A stretch of 64,000 nucleotides of DNA from Saccharicrinis aurantiacus (lineage in GTDB: Bacteria; Bacteroidota; Bacteroidia; Bacteroidales; Marinilabiliaceae), in NCBI RefSeq assembly GCF_001660705.2, contig NZ_LYBV02000031.1, forward strand, positions 1 to 64,000, written 5' to 3'. Numbering within the stretch: position 1 is the first letter of the stretch; each line of letters begins with the position of its first letter. The notes below the pieces were generated by a model. That model was not told the origin of the DNA. It did not search any database and saw only the letters and a program-made list of their open reading frames with translations. A program made the position numbers and the translations under genes. Of this stretch, positions 25,386 to 35,794 are shown in pieces.

Positions 25386-26351
25386 ATGTCAAAAATTGAA
25401 GCATTAGGCCTGATCGGGAAAACGAATATGGTGCATTTAAAAACACTTGATCCAAAACCAGGTGTGGAGATATATGCAAAATTGGAGTATATGAATCCTA
25501 CGGGCAGTACTAAAGATCGTATTATTGCTTACATGGTTCAAAAAGGGATTGAAGAAGGCAAAATTAATAAGAATACTACGCTTGTTGAGGGGAGTTCTGG
25601 CAATACAGGTGCTTCTGTAGCTATGATTGCATCAAGCATGGGATTGAAATCAATTATTTTTGTTCCGGATAAATGTAGTGAAGAAAAGATTGCAATAATA
25701 AGATCATATGGTGCCGAAGTTATTGTTAAGCCTGAATTGACATACGGAAAATTCCCAGCTCTTAAGGCGGCTGAAAGTCCAGACTACTATCACGTCGATC
25801 AATATAACAACATTAATAACCCAGAGGCCCATTACATGAGCTTAGGAAAGGAAATATGGGATGATATGGATGGGAATATTGATGCTTTCGTAGCTTCTGC
25901 TTCAACGGGTGGAACCATATCAGGAGTTGCAAAACGATTAAAAGAAAACAATCCGAATATAAACGTTGTTTTGGCCGATCCGGAAGGCTCTGTTTACAAA
26001 CCATACTTTGAGGGTAAAGAGGATTACTTGTCGTATATAACTCCATTTCATGTTGAAGGAGCTGGTAAAACTAAAATCTGTGCAACCATGGATTTTAACT
26101 TGGTAGACGAAGCCATTGCTTTTAATGATGAGAAAGCCATTTCTATGGTACAGCGACTTGCTCGTGAAGAAGGCCTGATGGTAGGAGGATCAAGCGGCGG
26201 TAATGTATGGGCGGCTCTAGAAGTTGCCAAAAGAATGGAAGGCCCTGCTAAAATTGTAACTGTACTGCCCGATAGTGGTTTTAAATACCTGAGTAAAATC
26301 TTTAATCCAACGTGGTTGAAGGAAAAAGGTTTTGGACATTTGGTTAATTAA
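25386..26351 (+). CDS. Cysteine synthase / PLP-dependent beta-replacing enzyme
   Basis: The 321-residue enzyme is a fold-type II PLP protein of the CysK/CysM/cystathionine beta-synthase family, which makes cysteine from an activated serine and sulfide or thiosulfate. The PLP lysine is in 'NPTGSTKDRI' (about residue 43), the phosphate and substrate loop in 'EGSSGNTGASVAM' (about 68-80), and the PLP-phosphate loop in 'STGGTISGVAKRL'. Near the end 'VLPDSGFKYLSKIFN' matches the family. The length is typical for a CysK without a regulatory domain. It lies just outside the tRNA fragment, between two almost identical terminators. A supply role for the cysteine-using NRPS is tempting but unsupported. 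Confidence 0.85.
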   Translation: MSKIEALGLIGKTNMVHLKTLDPKPGVEIYAKLEYMNPTGSTKDRIIAYMVQKGIEEGKINKNTTLVEGSSGNTGASVAMIASSMGLKSIIFVPDKCSEEKIAIIRSYGAEVIVKPELTYGKFPALKAAESPDYYHVDQYNNINNPEAHYMSLGKEIWDDMDGNIDAFVASASTGGTISGVAKRLKENNPNINVVLADPEGSVYKPYFEGKEDYLSYITPFHVEGAGKTKICATMDFNLVDEAIAFNDEKAISMVQRLAREEGLMVGGSSGGNVWAALEVAKRMEGPAKIVTVLPDSGFKYLSKIFNPTWLKEKGFGHLVN

Positions 26352-26403
26352 TTTAGCATAACTAAATTTTATACTACCTGATGTATCAATGTAGACTCAC
26401 AGG

Positions 26404-26443
26404 ATAAAAGCACTTACAATTAAGTTTGTAGGTGCTTTTTTTA
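26404..26443 (+). terminator. Terminator after the cysteine synthase gene (copy 2)
   Basis: The hairpin AAAGCACTTACAA with TTGTAGGTGCTTT plus a run of seven T matches the one at 25196 except for a single base in the loop (AATTAAG for AATTAAT). The bases just before it (ACAGGATAA against ACTGGAAATAA) are also similar. Confidence 0.8.
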
Positions 26444-26504
26444 TACCTATAATTTTCTTTCTATTCTAATTTCTTAATCATCATAATTATATAATAATAT
26501 TAGT

Positions 26505-26512
26505 TATTTTTG
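26505..26512 (+). promoter_or_regulatory. Candidate -7 box for the alpha-2-macroglobulin operon
   Basis: TATTTTTG matches TAnnTTTG and lies 36 bases upstream of the ATG at 26548. No clear TTG was found at -33, so the call rests on one box. Confidence 0.4.
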
Positions 26513-26547
26513 TCAAATTATCTCAAACAAATATTCCCATAACAGTT

Positions 26548-29500
26548 ATGATTAAGAATTCATTAAGAAGTTGGAGTTTATTATTATTAATAAGCCTTAT
26601 AGTATCAGCATGTAACCACAAAAAAGGAACAAAAGATAAGCCTGATGTTGCAGTAACATACTCAGAAGAACAAGCCAAAGAAGTAAGCTTTGTAACTAGT
26701 GGAGATATTCATTTTGACGAAAGTATTATGGTTATTTTTAATAATGCAATTGTTGATGATAGCCAGGTTGGTAAGGCAGTAAAGGAAGCCATTAGTTTTT
26801 CCCCTTCAATTCAAGGGCAAGCCATTTGGAAAAGCAACTCTGTTCTTCAGTTTGTTCCAGAGAAACCTTTGGCATTGCTTACCAATTATCTCGGTACATT
26901 GCATTTTAAAAAGTTATCAGAAAAGTATAAAACAAAAGAAGTAGATGACTTAGACTTTGCATTTAATATTTTGGGAAGAGATATTAGTTCTTTCAATGGA
27001 TCTTTAGAATTGAAAAATAATAATAGTCCTAAGGAGTTAGTATATAGAGGGAAAATAGTATTCTCTGAAAAAACGAAACTAGAAGCTATTGAAAAAGCTG
27101 CTAAAATAAAAGGAGGTAAGGCAACAATTGTATGGAGCCAAGTTGATGATTATAACTTTCAGTTTACTACTAGTGAGATTATACGTTCCGATAAAAGTCA
27201 GGATTTTAAATTTGAAATACGCAAAGAAGCGCTAGAGCTAGAGCACGATTATACTGAATCATTTGTAGTTTCTCCCTTAAAAAGTATGGAAGCAAATAGC
27301 TTCAAGGTTGATGAAGACGGTCGCAACCCAAGAGTAAGGGTTGTATTTTCTGATGACTTAAACATGGAGCAAAACATTGAAGGTTTAATTTCAGTTAAGC
27401 CATCACTTGAGTTTAGTGTTAAAAAGCTTGGGAAGACTGCTATTTTAGATGGTAACTTTAAGTTCGGAACAAAGTATACCATTACCATAAATAAAGGAAT
27501 TAGTAGCAGGTGGGGCACTAAAACACAAAATAAAGTAGTAAAAGAAGTAGCTTTTAAAGATATTCCACCTCAACTTGAATTTGCTTCAAACGGTATTATC
27601 CTTCCAAGCTCTAATAATAAGAAAGTACAGTTCTACACTACTAATATTAGCCGCGTTCACCTTCAGGTAAAAAAAGTATTTACTGATAGGGTTTCTGACT
27701 TTGCAAGGTCGCAACAATTACAAAGTTCACGTACTCGTAATAATGGTTTTAAAAATAATTACGAGAGTAATGTAGGGGTAATTGTTAAAAGTAAAACCAT
27801 TGAAATAGGCTCAACGCAAAACGAATGGCTATTAAATGAGTTTGATTTAACAGAGCTGTTTGAGAAGTATGATGACGGATTATTTCTAATCCGAATTAAT
27901 TATACACCCGAAGATATGATGAAAACCCCTGAAGAGGATTTGTTGCATTATGTTTCGCAAAAAGGTCAGATTTATAAACCAGTTTTTTTAAGTGATTTGG
28001 GTATGACAGTTAAACATACCGAAAATGGAGCCAAGGTGTTTGTAACTGATATTATCACAGGTAAACTTTTATCGGGTGTGCGTGTATCACTGCTTAATTG
28101 GAGCGCAAGGGTTGAAACAAGTGCTACCACGAATAGCTCAGGAGTGGCTTCTTTTAGCAATAATAATTACTATTATTATGTAAAAGCTGAATACAAGAAT
28201 CAATTAACCTTTTTGAATAAAAGCGAAATGGCTTGGAGTAACTCTGGCTTTAATATCGGAGGCGTACATTCAAGCAGAAATAATACCAAAGGTTTCATTT
28301 ATATGGAGCGCGGTGTTTACCGACCTGGTGATTCAATTAATATATCTTTTATCGCTAAAAATAACGATTTCACTTTCCCACGTAATCATCCCGTTAGCAT
28401 TACAATTCGAGACCCACAATACAATACCGTTTTTGAACATACCGAAATAAATGGAGTGGATGGTATGTACGTTTTTAATTTTAAAACCGAAGATAATGCA
28501 CCAACAGGGTCGTACAATGTTAGGATTAATGCTGGCGGTTCAAATTTTCATAAAGAACTGAAGATTGAAACTGTAGTTGCTGAGCAGCTAAAGGTTTCAG
28601 TTGAGCCAAGTAAGCGACAGTTTATATGGACTGATAAGCTGATTGATTTTGATATACGAGCCAAATACCTTTTTGGTGCGCCTGCCTCTAATTTAAAAGC
28701 AGAGGCAACAATTGAAGTATTGCCTTACGAAATAAAATTTCCTAAGTATAAAGAGTTTTCGTTTACACGTGAAGATGCAGACTTTAATGCCAGTACACAT
28801 AGCGTATTAAAATCTGAATTAGATGCTGAAGGAAACCTGAATACTTCATGGTTTGTACCACCATTAGGGCAAGTTCCATCAGCTTTAAAGCTAAAAATAT
28901 CAGCAAAAGTATTAGAGAAAGGCGGCCAACCTAACGAAGGGTGGAATTTTGCTAAAATGCATGTATATCCCAATTATGTTGGGATAAAAGATCCTAGCGG
29001 TTACGGTTATTATAAAACCGGAGCAACGGTAAAATTCCCAGTTGTTTTGCTTAATATAAAAGGGGAACCTGTTGAAGGAAAAGCCGTCCAATACAAAGTT
29101 TATCGAAACGATAAGCGTTGGTGGTATCAGTATGATAGCCGTAACAGTTATCGATTAAAATATAAAGAGGATAACCAAACTTACCTTGAAACAGAGGGTG
29201 CAGTTACATCTGAGGATGGAGTGGCTTACATTAATTTTGAGCCTTCAGAAAATGGTGAGTATTTAATTGAGGTGAGCGATGGGGGTAACGGACACTCAGC
29301 GGCCATGTTCTTTAGTGCTTATCGATATGGAAGTTCGGGTAGCAGCGATAGTAACGAAGGTTCCTTAGCTTTAAAAGCTGATAAGGATAAGTACAGCCCC
29401 AACGAAACGGCCAAAATTAAACTGCCTAATCCAAAGCGAGGTAACATATTAGTTACCCTAGAACAGGGCAATAAAATGTTAGATTGGTTTTGGGTTGATC

Positions 29501-32010
29501 CTTCAAAAACGAGCGATGATAATTTGATTATTGATATTCCGCTTAACAAAAATATGCTGCCAAATGTATATGTAACAGTTTCTGTTCTGCAGCCGCATGA
29601 TCAAACCATTAATGATAGACCAATACGTATGTTTGGTATAATCCCCTTGTATGTTGAGGATGAGAATACCAAGTTAAATTATTTGATTAAAACAAAGGAA
29701 AACCTCGTGCCAAATGAGGACTTTACAATTGATATAAGTACCGAAAACGGAAAGCAATCGCAGTTTACAATTGCCGTTGTTGATGAGGGATTATTGAGTT
29801 TAACCCAATTCCGAACGCCGAGTCCTTGGCGTGAGTTTTATAAAAAGATTGGTCTTTTTGTGCAGAGTTACGATATCTTCTCGCAAGTAATCAGTGCTAA
29901 TAAAGCCGATGTATTCCAAACTTTTTCAATTGGTGGTGCCGAAGAATTGGATTACCGCGAGTCGCAGGTTGACCCGATTGATGGTAAAAAACGTTTTGAA
30001 CCAGTTAGTATGTTCAAGGGGCCAATAAAGACTGATAGTAATGGTAAAGCAAGAGTTTCTTTTCATATGCCAAATTATAACGGAGCGGTTCGTGTAATGG
30101 TTGTGGGTTCCCAGAATAGTAGTTTTGGTAGTGCCGATAAAACCATTCCGGTTCGATCTGATATTATTATGCAGCCAAGTATTCCACGAGTTCTTAATCC
30201 GGGCGATGAATTTATTTTGCCGGTGGCCTTATTCAATATGAATAAGAAAATAACTCAAGCTGATTTTACAATTACAACAGAAGGACCGCTAGAAATAATC
30301 GGTAGTAATAAATATACTACTGATTTCTCGCAAGCTTCAGAAGCTGATATTGAGTTTAAAGTACGTGTAAAAAAGGCTGTTGGTCAAGCTAAAATTTTAA
30401 TTAAAGGTCAATCCGGAACAATTCAGGTTGAGAGTGGAACTAATATTAAGGTTGTACCAAGTGCCACTCGCATCTACGATAAGGAAACACATAAAATTAC
30501 CAAGGGCAGTCAGATTGAATTTAACGTACCTAAAGTTGGTATGGAAGGAACCAATAATGCTTCATTAGACTTAAGTGTTTTTCCTAATATGGATTTTAAC
30601 CATCGATTGAAGTGGCTAATTCGTTATCCTTATGGATGTGTAGAACAAACAACTTCTGCCGTATTCCCGCAGCTAATGCTTAAGTCGATGGGATATTTCA
30701 ATGCAGATGAGATGAAAGATATAGACACCAATATAAATGAAGGTATCAATCGTCTTCAAAGCTTTAGTCTTTCTAATGGAGGATTTTCGTATTGGCCAGG
30801 AGGAACTTCGATTTCATTTTGGGGAACTAATTACGTTACTCACTTTTTGGTAGAGGCCAAGAAGATGGGTTATGCAGTACCGAACCATTTATATAATAGT
30901 GGGGTAGAGTGTCTGCAAAAATATGCTAAACGTCATACCGGTAATTTAATGACTCGTGTTAATCGCGTATTCATTCTGGCTTTAGCCGATAAAACGGTGA
31001 TGTCTGAAATGAATCTTCTTATGGAAAATGAGCTCAGCAAAATGACTCGAACTCAAAAGTGGATGTTAGCTACGGCATATCATTTATATGGAAATAAGGA
31101 TATTCCTCAGCAAATTTTAGTTAGTGCAGATGATGTATTAAAAGTTTATAAACCGAACTCATATAGTTATGGCTCAAAGCATCGTGATGACGCCATTATT
31201 TTGTATTGTGCTACACTGATGAAAAAAATGAATGATGCCGAATTGGTAGCTAAAACTATCACAAAAAAGTTATCAACATTAGATTATTTGAGCACGCAAA
31301 GTTCGGGTTACATGTTACTGTCTTTAGGTAAGTATTTTAAGGCTGTAGGTATCGATGCAGGTAATGGGCAGATATTAAAAGGAAGTATTACATTGGCAAA
31401 TGGTGAGAAGATGAGCTTTAGTAAAGCTGGAAGTTACTCTGTAAAAATACCTGATAACTTCGGGAAACCTTTGAAAGTGGAGTTAGCCGATGGTTCCGAA
31501 CTTAATCAGGCTTATGCTTCTTTATCATGGAATGGAGTTCCGTTTGAGGACGAAATAATTGCCAGTGCAAAGAACCTTAAACTTGAGGTGAAATGGTATA
31601 ATGAAAATGGTGCTGAAATCAATCCTCAAAAACTAAAACAAGGAGCTGTGTTTTATGGTCGTTTTAGTGTTCAAAATACCAGTGCTGTTAGTTCGGTAAA
31701 TGAGTTGGCTTTAGTGCAATTAATTCCTTCGGGATGGGCTATCGAAAATACCCGATTGAATGGTACTTTATTACCATCTTGGGTTCGTAATTGGAATATA
31801 AATAAAGAAGACTACTTGGACATAAGAGACGATAGAGTGATGTGGTTTTTCGATTTAAAAGATAAAAAGAAGCTCGATTTTGTGGTTAAGTTAAACTGTA
31901 TTCATGCAGGTGAGTTTGCATTGCCGGCCACATTAACAGAAGCGATGTATAATAATGATTTTAAAGCAACAACTGAAGGTGTTAAAGTGCATGTTGAATC
32001 ATTTAAATAG
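26548..32010 (+). CDS. Bacterial alpha-2-macroglobulin lipoprotein (YfhM/MagD-like)
   Basis: The 1820-residue periplasmic protease trap is thought to protect the cell from host or competitor proteases. The signal peptide ends in a lipobox 'LIVSAC' (Cys about residue 22), so it is membrane-anchored. A series of beta-sandwich macroglobulin domains fills the N-terminal half. 'YMERGVYRPGDSINISF' and 'TDSNGKARVSFHMPNYNGAVRVM' are typical. The thioester motif is intact as C1364-V-E-Q ('YPYGCVEQTT'), followed by an alpha-helical thioester domain rich in 'GGFSYWPGG'-type repeats. It overlaps the PBP1C gene by 20 bases, the pairing conserved in many bacteria and taken to mean that trap and cell-wall repair act together. 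Confidence 0.93.
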   Translation: MIKNSLRSWSLLLLISLIVSACNHKKGTKDKPDVAVTYSEEQAKEVSFVTSGDIHFDESIMVIFNNAIVDDSQVGKAVKEAISFSPSIQGQAIWKSNSVLQFVPEKPLALLTNYLGTLHFKKLSEKYKTKEVDDLDFAFNILGRDISSFNGSLELKNNNSPKELVYRGKIVFSEKTKLEAIEKAAKIKGGKATIVWSQVDDYNFQFTTSEIIRSDKSQDFKFEIRKEALELEHDYTESFVVSPLKSMEANSFKVDEDGRNPRVRVVFSDDLNMEQNIEGLISVKPSLEFSVKKLGKTAILDGNFKFGTKYTITINKGISSRWGTKTQNKVVKEVAFKDIPPQLEFASNGIILPSSNNKKVQFYTTNISRVHLQVKKVFTDRVSDFARSQQLQSSRTRNNGFKNNYESNVGVIVKSKTIEIGSTQNEWLLNEFDLTELFEKYDDGLFLIRINYTPEDMMKTPEEDLLHYVSQKGQIYKPVFLSDLGMTVKHTENGAKVFVTDIITGKLLSGVRVSLLNWSARVETSATTNSSGVASFSNNNYYYYVKAEYKNQLTFLNKSEMAWSNSGFNIGGVHSSRNNTKGFIYMERGVYRPGDSINISFIAKNNDFTFPRNHPVSITIRDPQYNTVFEHTEINGVDGMYVFNFKTEDNAPTGSYNVRINAGGSNFHKELKIETVVAEQLKVSVEPSKRQFIWTDKLIDFDIRAKYLFGAPASNLKAEATIEVLPYEIKFPKYKEFSFTREDADFNASTHSVLKSELDAEGNLNTSWFVPPLGQVPSALKLKISAKVLEKGGQPNEGWNFAKMHVYPNYVGIKDPSGYGYYKTGATVKFPVVLLNIKGEPVEGKAVQYKVYRNDKRWWYQYDSRNSYRLKYKEDNQTYLETEGAVTSEDGVAYINFEPSENGEYLIEVSDGGNGHSAAMFFSAYRYGSSGSSDSNEGSLALKADKDKYSPNETAKIKLPNPKRGNILVTLEQGNKMLDWFWVDPSKTSDDNLIIDIPLNKNMLPNVYVTVSVLQPHDQTINDRPIRMFGIIPLYVEDENTKLNYLIKTKENLVPNEDFTIDISTENGKQSQFTIAVVDEGLLSLTQFRTPSPWREFYKKIGLFVQSYDIFSQVISANKADVFQTFSIGGAEELDYRESQVDPIDGKKRFEPVSMFKGPIKTDSNGKARVSFHMPNYNGAVRVMVVGSQNSSFGSADKTIPVRSDIIMQPSIPRVLNPGDEFILPVALFNMNKKITQADFTITTEGPLEIIGSNKYTTDFSQASEADIEFKVRVKKAVGQAKILIKGQSGTIQVESGTNIKVVPSATRIYDKETHKITKGSQIEFNVPKVGMEGTNNASLDLSVFPNMDFNHRLKWLIRYPYGCVEQTTSAVFPQLMLKSMGYFNADEMKDIDTNINEGINRLQSFSLSNGGFSYWPGGTSISFWGTNYVTHFLVEAKKMGYAVPNHLYNSGVECLQKYAKRHTGNLMTRVNRVFILALADKTVMSEMNLLMENELSKMTRTQKWMLATAYHLYGNKDIPQQILVSADDVLKVYKPNSYSYGSKHRDDAIILYCATLMKKMNDAELVAKTITKKLSTLDYLSTQSSGYMLLSLGKYFKAVGIDAGNGQILKGSITLANGEKMSFSKAGSYSVKIPDNFGKPLKVELADGSELNQAYASLSWNGVPFEDEIIASAKNLKLEVKWYNENGAEINPQKLKQGAVFYGRFSVQNTSAVSSVNELALVQLIPSGWAIENTRLNGTLLPSWVRNWNINKEDYLDIRDDRVMWFFDLKDKKKLDFVVKLNCIHAGEFALPATLTEAMYNNDFKATTEGVKVHVESFK

Positions 32011-34318
32011 ACGATTAATAATAAGGTGGTTGGGTGTTTTATGCCCAACTATCTTTTTTTTATACCTATTGATACCATTCTCTTCATCCATATTTAAAGA
32101 GGAGTATAGTACCGCTGTTAAAGCGGAAGATGGTAGCCTTTTACATGTTTTTATTAATGATAATGAGCAGTGGTATTTTTCGCCGGATACCATGCTTGTT
32201 CCTGAAAAATTAAAAGCAGCTGTTATTGCTTTTGAGGATGAGGATTTCTACACGCATTGGGGAATTAATGTTGGTGCTATTTTACGGGCCACCTGGCAAA
32301 ACATAAAAAGCGGAAGAGTTATTAGTGGAGCTAGTACTATACCAATGCAAATAGCTCGTATGTCGAGGCCAAAGAAGCGGACATACCTTAATAAAGTGTA
32401 TGAAATATTATTTGCCATAAAGCTTAATCTACACTTTTCAAAACAAGAACTTTTAAAGATGTACCTTGATCATGCGCCCTATGGTGGCAATGTTATTGGG
32501 TACCGAACTGCAGCATTTAAGTTTTATGATAAAGATGCTGATATGCTAACATGGGGACAGGCAGCTACATTGGCAGTGCTGCCCAATGCACCCGGTATTA
32601 TTTATCCTTCAAGTACTGATCAATCCTTACGCAATAAGCGCAATCGCCTATTAAAAAAGATGTTTGATAAGGAATACATTACCGAGCAAAACTATAATTT
32701 GGCACTCTTAGAGGAGGTGCCAGATCGTTTTATTCCTTTTCAATCTCACGCTCCTCACCTAGCCCGTCAATTAAAATCCGACCATCCTAATAAATGGATT
32801 TTAAGTACTACTATTGATGCAAAAATTCAAAAGCAATGCAATCAGTTGGCCACAAGGTATAAGCAGATTTATGCTTCTTACGATGTAAATAACCTTTCTA
32901 TTTTAGTTGCCGATACCAAAACTGGTGCAATAAAAGCTTATGTTGGTTCACCTGATTTTTTCGATTACCAACACAATGGTCAGGTAGATGGAGTTATTGC
33001 ACCACGATCTTCAGGATCAATATTAAAGCCTTTTTTGTATGCGCTTAGTATTGATGAGGGTATTATATTACCGCAAAGTTATATACGCGATTTGCCCACT
33101 TATTTCGATGGCTTCTCTCCCAGAAATGCCAATCGCGAATATCAAGGTGTGGTAACAGCGCATGAATCACTTGTAAAGTCCTTAAATATTCCTGCCGTAC
33201 GCTTACTCAATTATTATGGGGTATATCAATTTTATAGTTTCCTTAAGTTGGCGGGTGTAAGTACTTTATTTCGATCTTCTGATGAATATGGCTTGCCTAT
33301 TATTTTAGGAGGGGCTGAAGTTAAAATGTGGGATATGGTTGCTTTATATCGTGGCTTAGCAAATAATGGTGTGTTTACTGAGAATTATATTTTGCAAGGT
33401 CAGCAAGCAGAACAATCCAGTGCACAACTCATTAGTAATGGTAGTTGCAGCTTAACTTTAGATATGCTTAAGGATTTAAAACGACCTGGAAGTGAGTATT
33501 TTTGGGAACGTTTTAATAGTTCTCGACCAATTGCTTGGAAAACAGGGACTAGTTTTGGTCATAAAGATGCTTGGGCAGTTGGTCTTACACCAGATTATAC
33601 TATTGCAGTTTGGTGCGGTAATTTTAATGGCGATGGAAATAAGAATATCGGTGGAGCCCAAACAGCCGGACCTATTCTATTTGATGTTTTACAAGCTTTA
33701 CCATACAAATCGTCAGAAAAATGGTTTGAGAAAAATGAGATGGATTACAAGCCTATGCGTGTTTGTGCCTTATCAGGTTTCCGTGCCACAGAGGCATGCA
33801 CAGAGGTGGATACGCTCTTAGTTCCTGAAGAAATGAAACCTTTGAGAACCTGCGATTATCACCTGCTTAAATATTTTTCAGAGGATAAAAAGTATCAATG
33901 TTGTTCGCATTGCTGGGATAAAGTGGGTAGTTTACGAGTAGCCACAACCAATTACCCGCCAGACATTGCTTATTATCTGCGAAAAAAGGGAAAATATATT
34001 CCGCCTCACGTAAGTCATTATCCAAAATGCTCAGCCTACTCTACAGAACAGTCATTAAAGTTTATTTATCCAAACCTTAATGCGAAGCTATTTTTACCAA
34101 GAGACTTTAATGGTGAAATGCAATCAGTGGTCTGTAAAGCCGCGCATAGTAATCAGAATGTAAAAATATATTGGTATTTGAACGAGCACTATTTAGGCGA
34201 AACCAATGGCGATCATAAAATGGCTGTTTGCTTTAACAAGGGCTGGAATACAATTACCATTATTGACGAGTACGGTTCTAAAGAGAATCAGAAGGTGTTT
34301 ACCACACTAAAAAATTAA
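31991..34318 (+). CDS. pbpC: Penicillin-binding protein 1C
   Basis: This bifunctional peptidoglycan synthase of about 775 residues is anchored by one N-terminal membrane helix ('WLGVLCPTIFFLYLLIPF'). The glycosyltransferase (GT51) domain has 'FEDEDFYTHWGIN' with the catalytic Glu near residue 82, 'GASTIPMQIARM' and 'LDHAPYGGNVIGYRTAA'. The transpeptidase domain has S-x-x-K in 'SSGSILKPFLYA' and K-T-G-T in 'AWKTGTSFGHKDAWAVG'. The final 100 residues match the PBP1C C-terminal domain. The ATG at 31991 ('MLNHLNRRLIIRW') is preferred over the upstream ATG at 31955, because it starts just before the membrane helix and overlaps the previous gene by 20 bases. Confidence 0.93.
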   Translation: MLNHLNRRLIIRWLGVLCPTIFFLYLLIPFSSSIFKEEYSTAVKAEDGSLLHVFINDNEQWYFSPDTMLVPEKLKAAVIAFEDEDFYTHWGINVGAILRATWQNIKSGRVISGASTIPMQIARMSRPKKRTYLNKVYEILFAIKLNLHFSKQELLKMYLDHAPYGGNVIGYRTAAFKFYDKDADMLTWGQAATLAVLPNAPGIIYPSSTDQSLRNKRNRLLKKMFDKEYITEQNYNLALLEEVPDRFIPFQSHAPHLARQLKSDHPNKWILSTTIDAKIQKQCNQLATRYKQIYASYDVNNLSILVADTKTGAIKAYVGSPDFFDYQHNGQVDGVIAPRSSGSILKPFLYALSIDEGIILPQSYIRDLPTYFDGFSPRNANREYQGVVTAHESLVKSLNIPAVRLLNYYGVYQFYSFLKLAGVSTLFRSSDEYGLPIILGGAEVKMWDMVALYRGLANNGVFTENYILQGQQAEQSSAQLISNGSCSLTLDMLKDLKRPGSEYFWERFNSSRPIAWKTGTSFGHKDAWAVGLTPDYTIAVWCGNFNGDGNKNIGGAQTAGPILFDVLQALPYKSSEKWFEKNEMDYKPMRVCALSGFRATEACTEVDTLLVPEEMKPLRTCDYHLLKYFSEDKKYQCCSHCWDKVGSLRVATTNYPPDIAYYLRKKGKYIPPHVSHYPKCSAYSTEQSLKFIYPNLNAKLFLPRDFNGEMQSVVCKAAHSNQNVKIYWYLNEHYLGETNGDHKMAVCFNKGWNTITIIDEYGSKENQKVFTTLKN

Positions 34319-34467
34319 TGTTAAGTGAGATGTTAATATCCGGTTTTTAGGGTCAATTACTTTAAAAATCCTTAAAAAAAACGTTTGTAAATTTAATTAA
34401 CGAACAATTTCTTTAATTGGAGGTTTTATTGTTTTTATCGGGAATTATTGACCTATTATTACTAAGG

Positions 34468-35739
34468 ATGGAGAACACATTTAACTTACCAAAAAATGGT
34501 AAAGAACGTATCATTATTATTGGAGCAGGGTTTGCTGGATTAAAATTAGCCAGAAAATTATCAGCCTCTAAATATCAAGTTGTTGTTATTGATAAACGAA
34601 ATTTTCATCAGTTTCAACCATTGTTTTACCAAGTTGCTACTTCAGGCCTTGAGCCGAGTAACATTTCCTTTCCCGTTCGAAAAGTATTTCAAGACCACTC
34701 TAATCTTCACTTTAGATCAACGGAACTTTTAGAGATTAAGCACGAAGAAAAAGTAATAGTTACAAAATCGGGCGTTTTAAGCTATGATAGATTAGTAATT
34801 GCAACGGGAGTTGATACAAATTATTTTGGCAATAAAAATATTGAGGAGCATAGTATTTCAATGAAAACTACAGCTCAAGCCATTAATCTTAGAAATAGGA
34901 TTCTCGAAAGTTTTGAGGCCGCTATTTTAACGGATGATAAAAAAGAGCAATCGAAATTACTTTCTGTAGTTGTAGTTGGTGGCGGCCCCACTGGCGTAGA
35001 GTTATCAGGTGCCATTGCTGAGATCAAAAATTTTGTTTTACAAAAAGATTATCCTGAATTAGATTTCAGTAGAATGAAAATCCGTTTGTACGAAGCGGCC
35101 CCTCGCCTATTGCATGTAATGAGCGAAAAGGCTTCAGCAGATGCTTTAAGATTCCTTGAAAAGATGGGTGTAGAGGTCCATTTAAATACCATGATAAAAG
35201 ATTATGATGGTGATGATATGACCTTAGCCGATGGGACTACTTTTAAAGTTCAAAATTTAGTGTGGACTGCTGGTGTTGGTGGTAAAAAGTTAGTGGGTTT
35301 GCCTGAAGAAGTTTATGTAAGAGGTACACGACTTAAAGTAGATCGTAATAATCAGATAATTGGTCTCAAGGATGTATACGCCGTTGGCGATATCTGTTCT
35401 ATGGAAACAGAAAAATGGCCTAATGGACACCCTCAGGTCGCACAAGTAGCTATACAGCAGGCTATGTTATTAGCAAAAAATCTTATAAAAGAACAAGATA
35501 CTCCTTTCGAATATAAGGATAAAGGATCAATGGCTACAATTGGACGAAATATGGCTGTTGTTGATTTGCCTGGTTTCAGCTTTTCAGGAACTATAGCTTG
35601 GTTTCTGTGGTTGGTAGTTCACCTTATGGCCATTGTTGGGGTGAAAAACCGTTTGTTTATCTTCATTAACTGGGCACAGGGCTATTTTAGTCGAGATCAG
35701 TCTTTAAGAATATTAATTCGTCCTTTTAAAAAGGGGTAA
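34468..35739 (+). CDS. Type II NADH dehydrogenase (NDH-2)
   Basis: The 423-residue flavoprotein oxidises NADH and passes electrons to quinone without pumping protons. It has two Rossmann folds: the FAD-binding 'IIIIGAGFAGLKLARKL' near the start and the NADH-binding 'VVVVGGGPTGVELSGAIAE' about residue 165. 'VYAVGDICSME' is the FAD-ribityl motif, and 'HPQVAQVAIQQ' is the quinone-site signature. The C-terminal 60 residues ('GTIAWFLWLVVHLMAIVG') are hydrophobic and probably dock on the inner membrane. A TTG at 34417 opens the same frame, but the ATG at 34468 starts 13 residues before the Rossmann motif and is chosen. Confidence 0.9.
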   Translation: MENTFNLPKNGKERIIIIGAGFAGLKLARKLSASKYQVVVIDKRNFHQFQPLFYQVATSGLEPSNISFPVRKVFQDHSNLHFRSTELLEIKHEEKVIVTKSGVLSYDRLVIATGVDTNYFGNKNIEEHSISMKTTAQAINLRNRILESFEAAILTDDKKEQSKLLSVVVVGGGPTGVELSGAIAEIKNFVLQKDYPELDFSRMKIRLYEAAPRLLHVMSEKASADALRFLEKMGVEVHLNTMIKDYDGDDMTLADGTTFKVQNLVWTAGVGGKKLVGLPEEVYVRGTRLKVDRNNQIIGLKDVYAVGDICSMETEKWPNGHPQVAQVAIQQAMLLAKNLIKEQDTPFEYKDKGSMATIGRNMAVVDLPGFSFSGTIAWFLWLVVHLMAIVGVKNRLFIFINWAQGYFSRDQSLRILIRPFKKG

Positions 35740-35752
35740 AAGCTATAAACAA

Positions 35753-35779
35753 AAAAGGGAGCCAATTGAGCTCCCTTTT
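35753..35779. terminator. Bidirectional terminator between ndh and clpX
   Basis: The arms AAAAGGGAGC and GCTCCCTTTT pair perfectly around CAATTGA. A-rich and T-rich flanks on both sides suit convergent transcription from the plus-strand NDH-2 gene and the minus-strand clpX. Confidence 0.85.
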
Positions 35780-35794
35780 ATTATTTAGTATGTT

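Noticed and set aside
24970-25407. 145-residue plus-strand frame across the tRNA fragment
   Set aside because: It reads through the tRNA fragment and a terminator hairpin and has no protein features; it also overlaps the integrase and cysteine synthase starts.
25386-26351. Including the cysteine synthase in the NRPS cluster
   Set aside because: It lies on the core side of the tRNA fragment, 10 kb from the cluster, and looks like an ordinary housekeeping enzyme.
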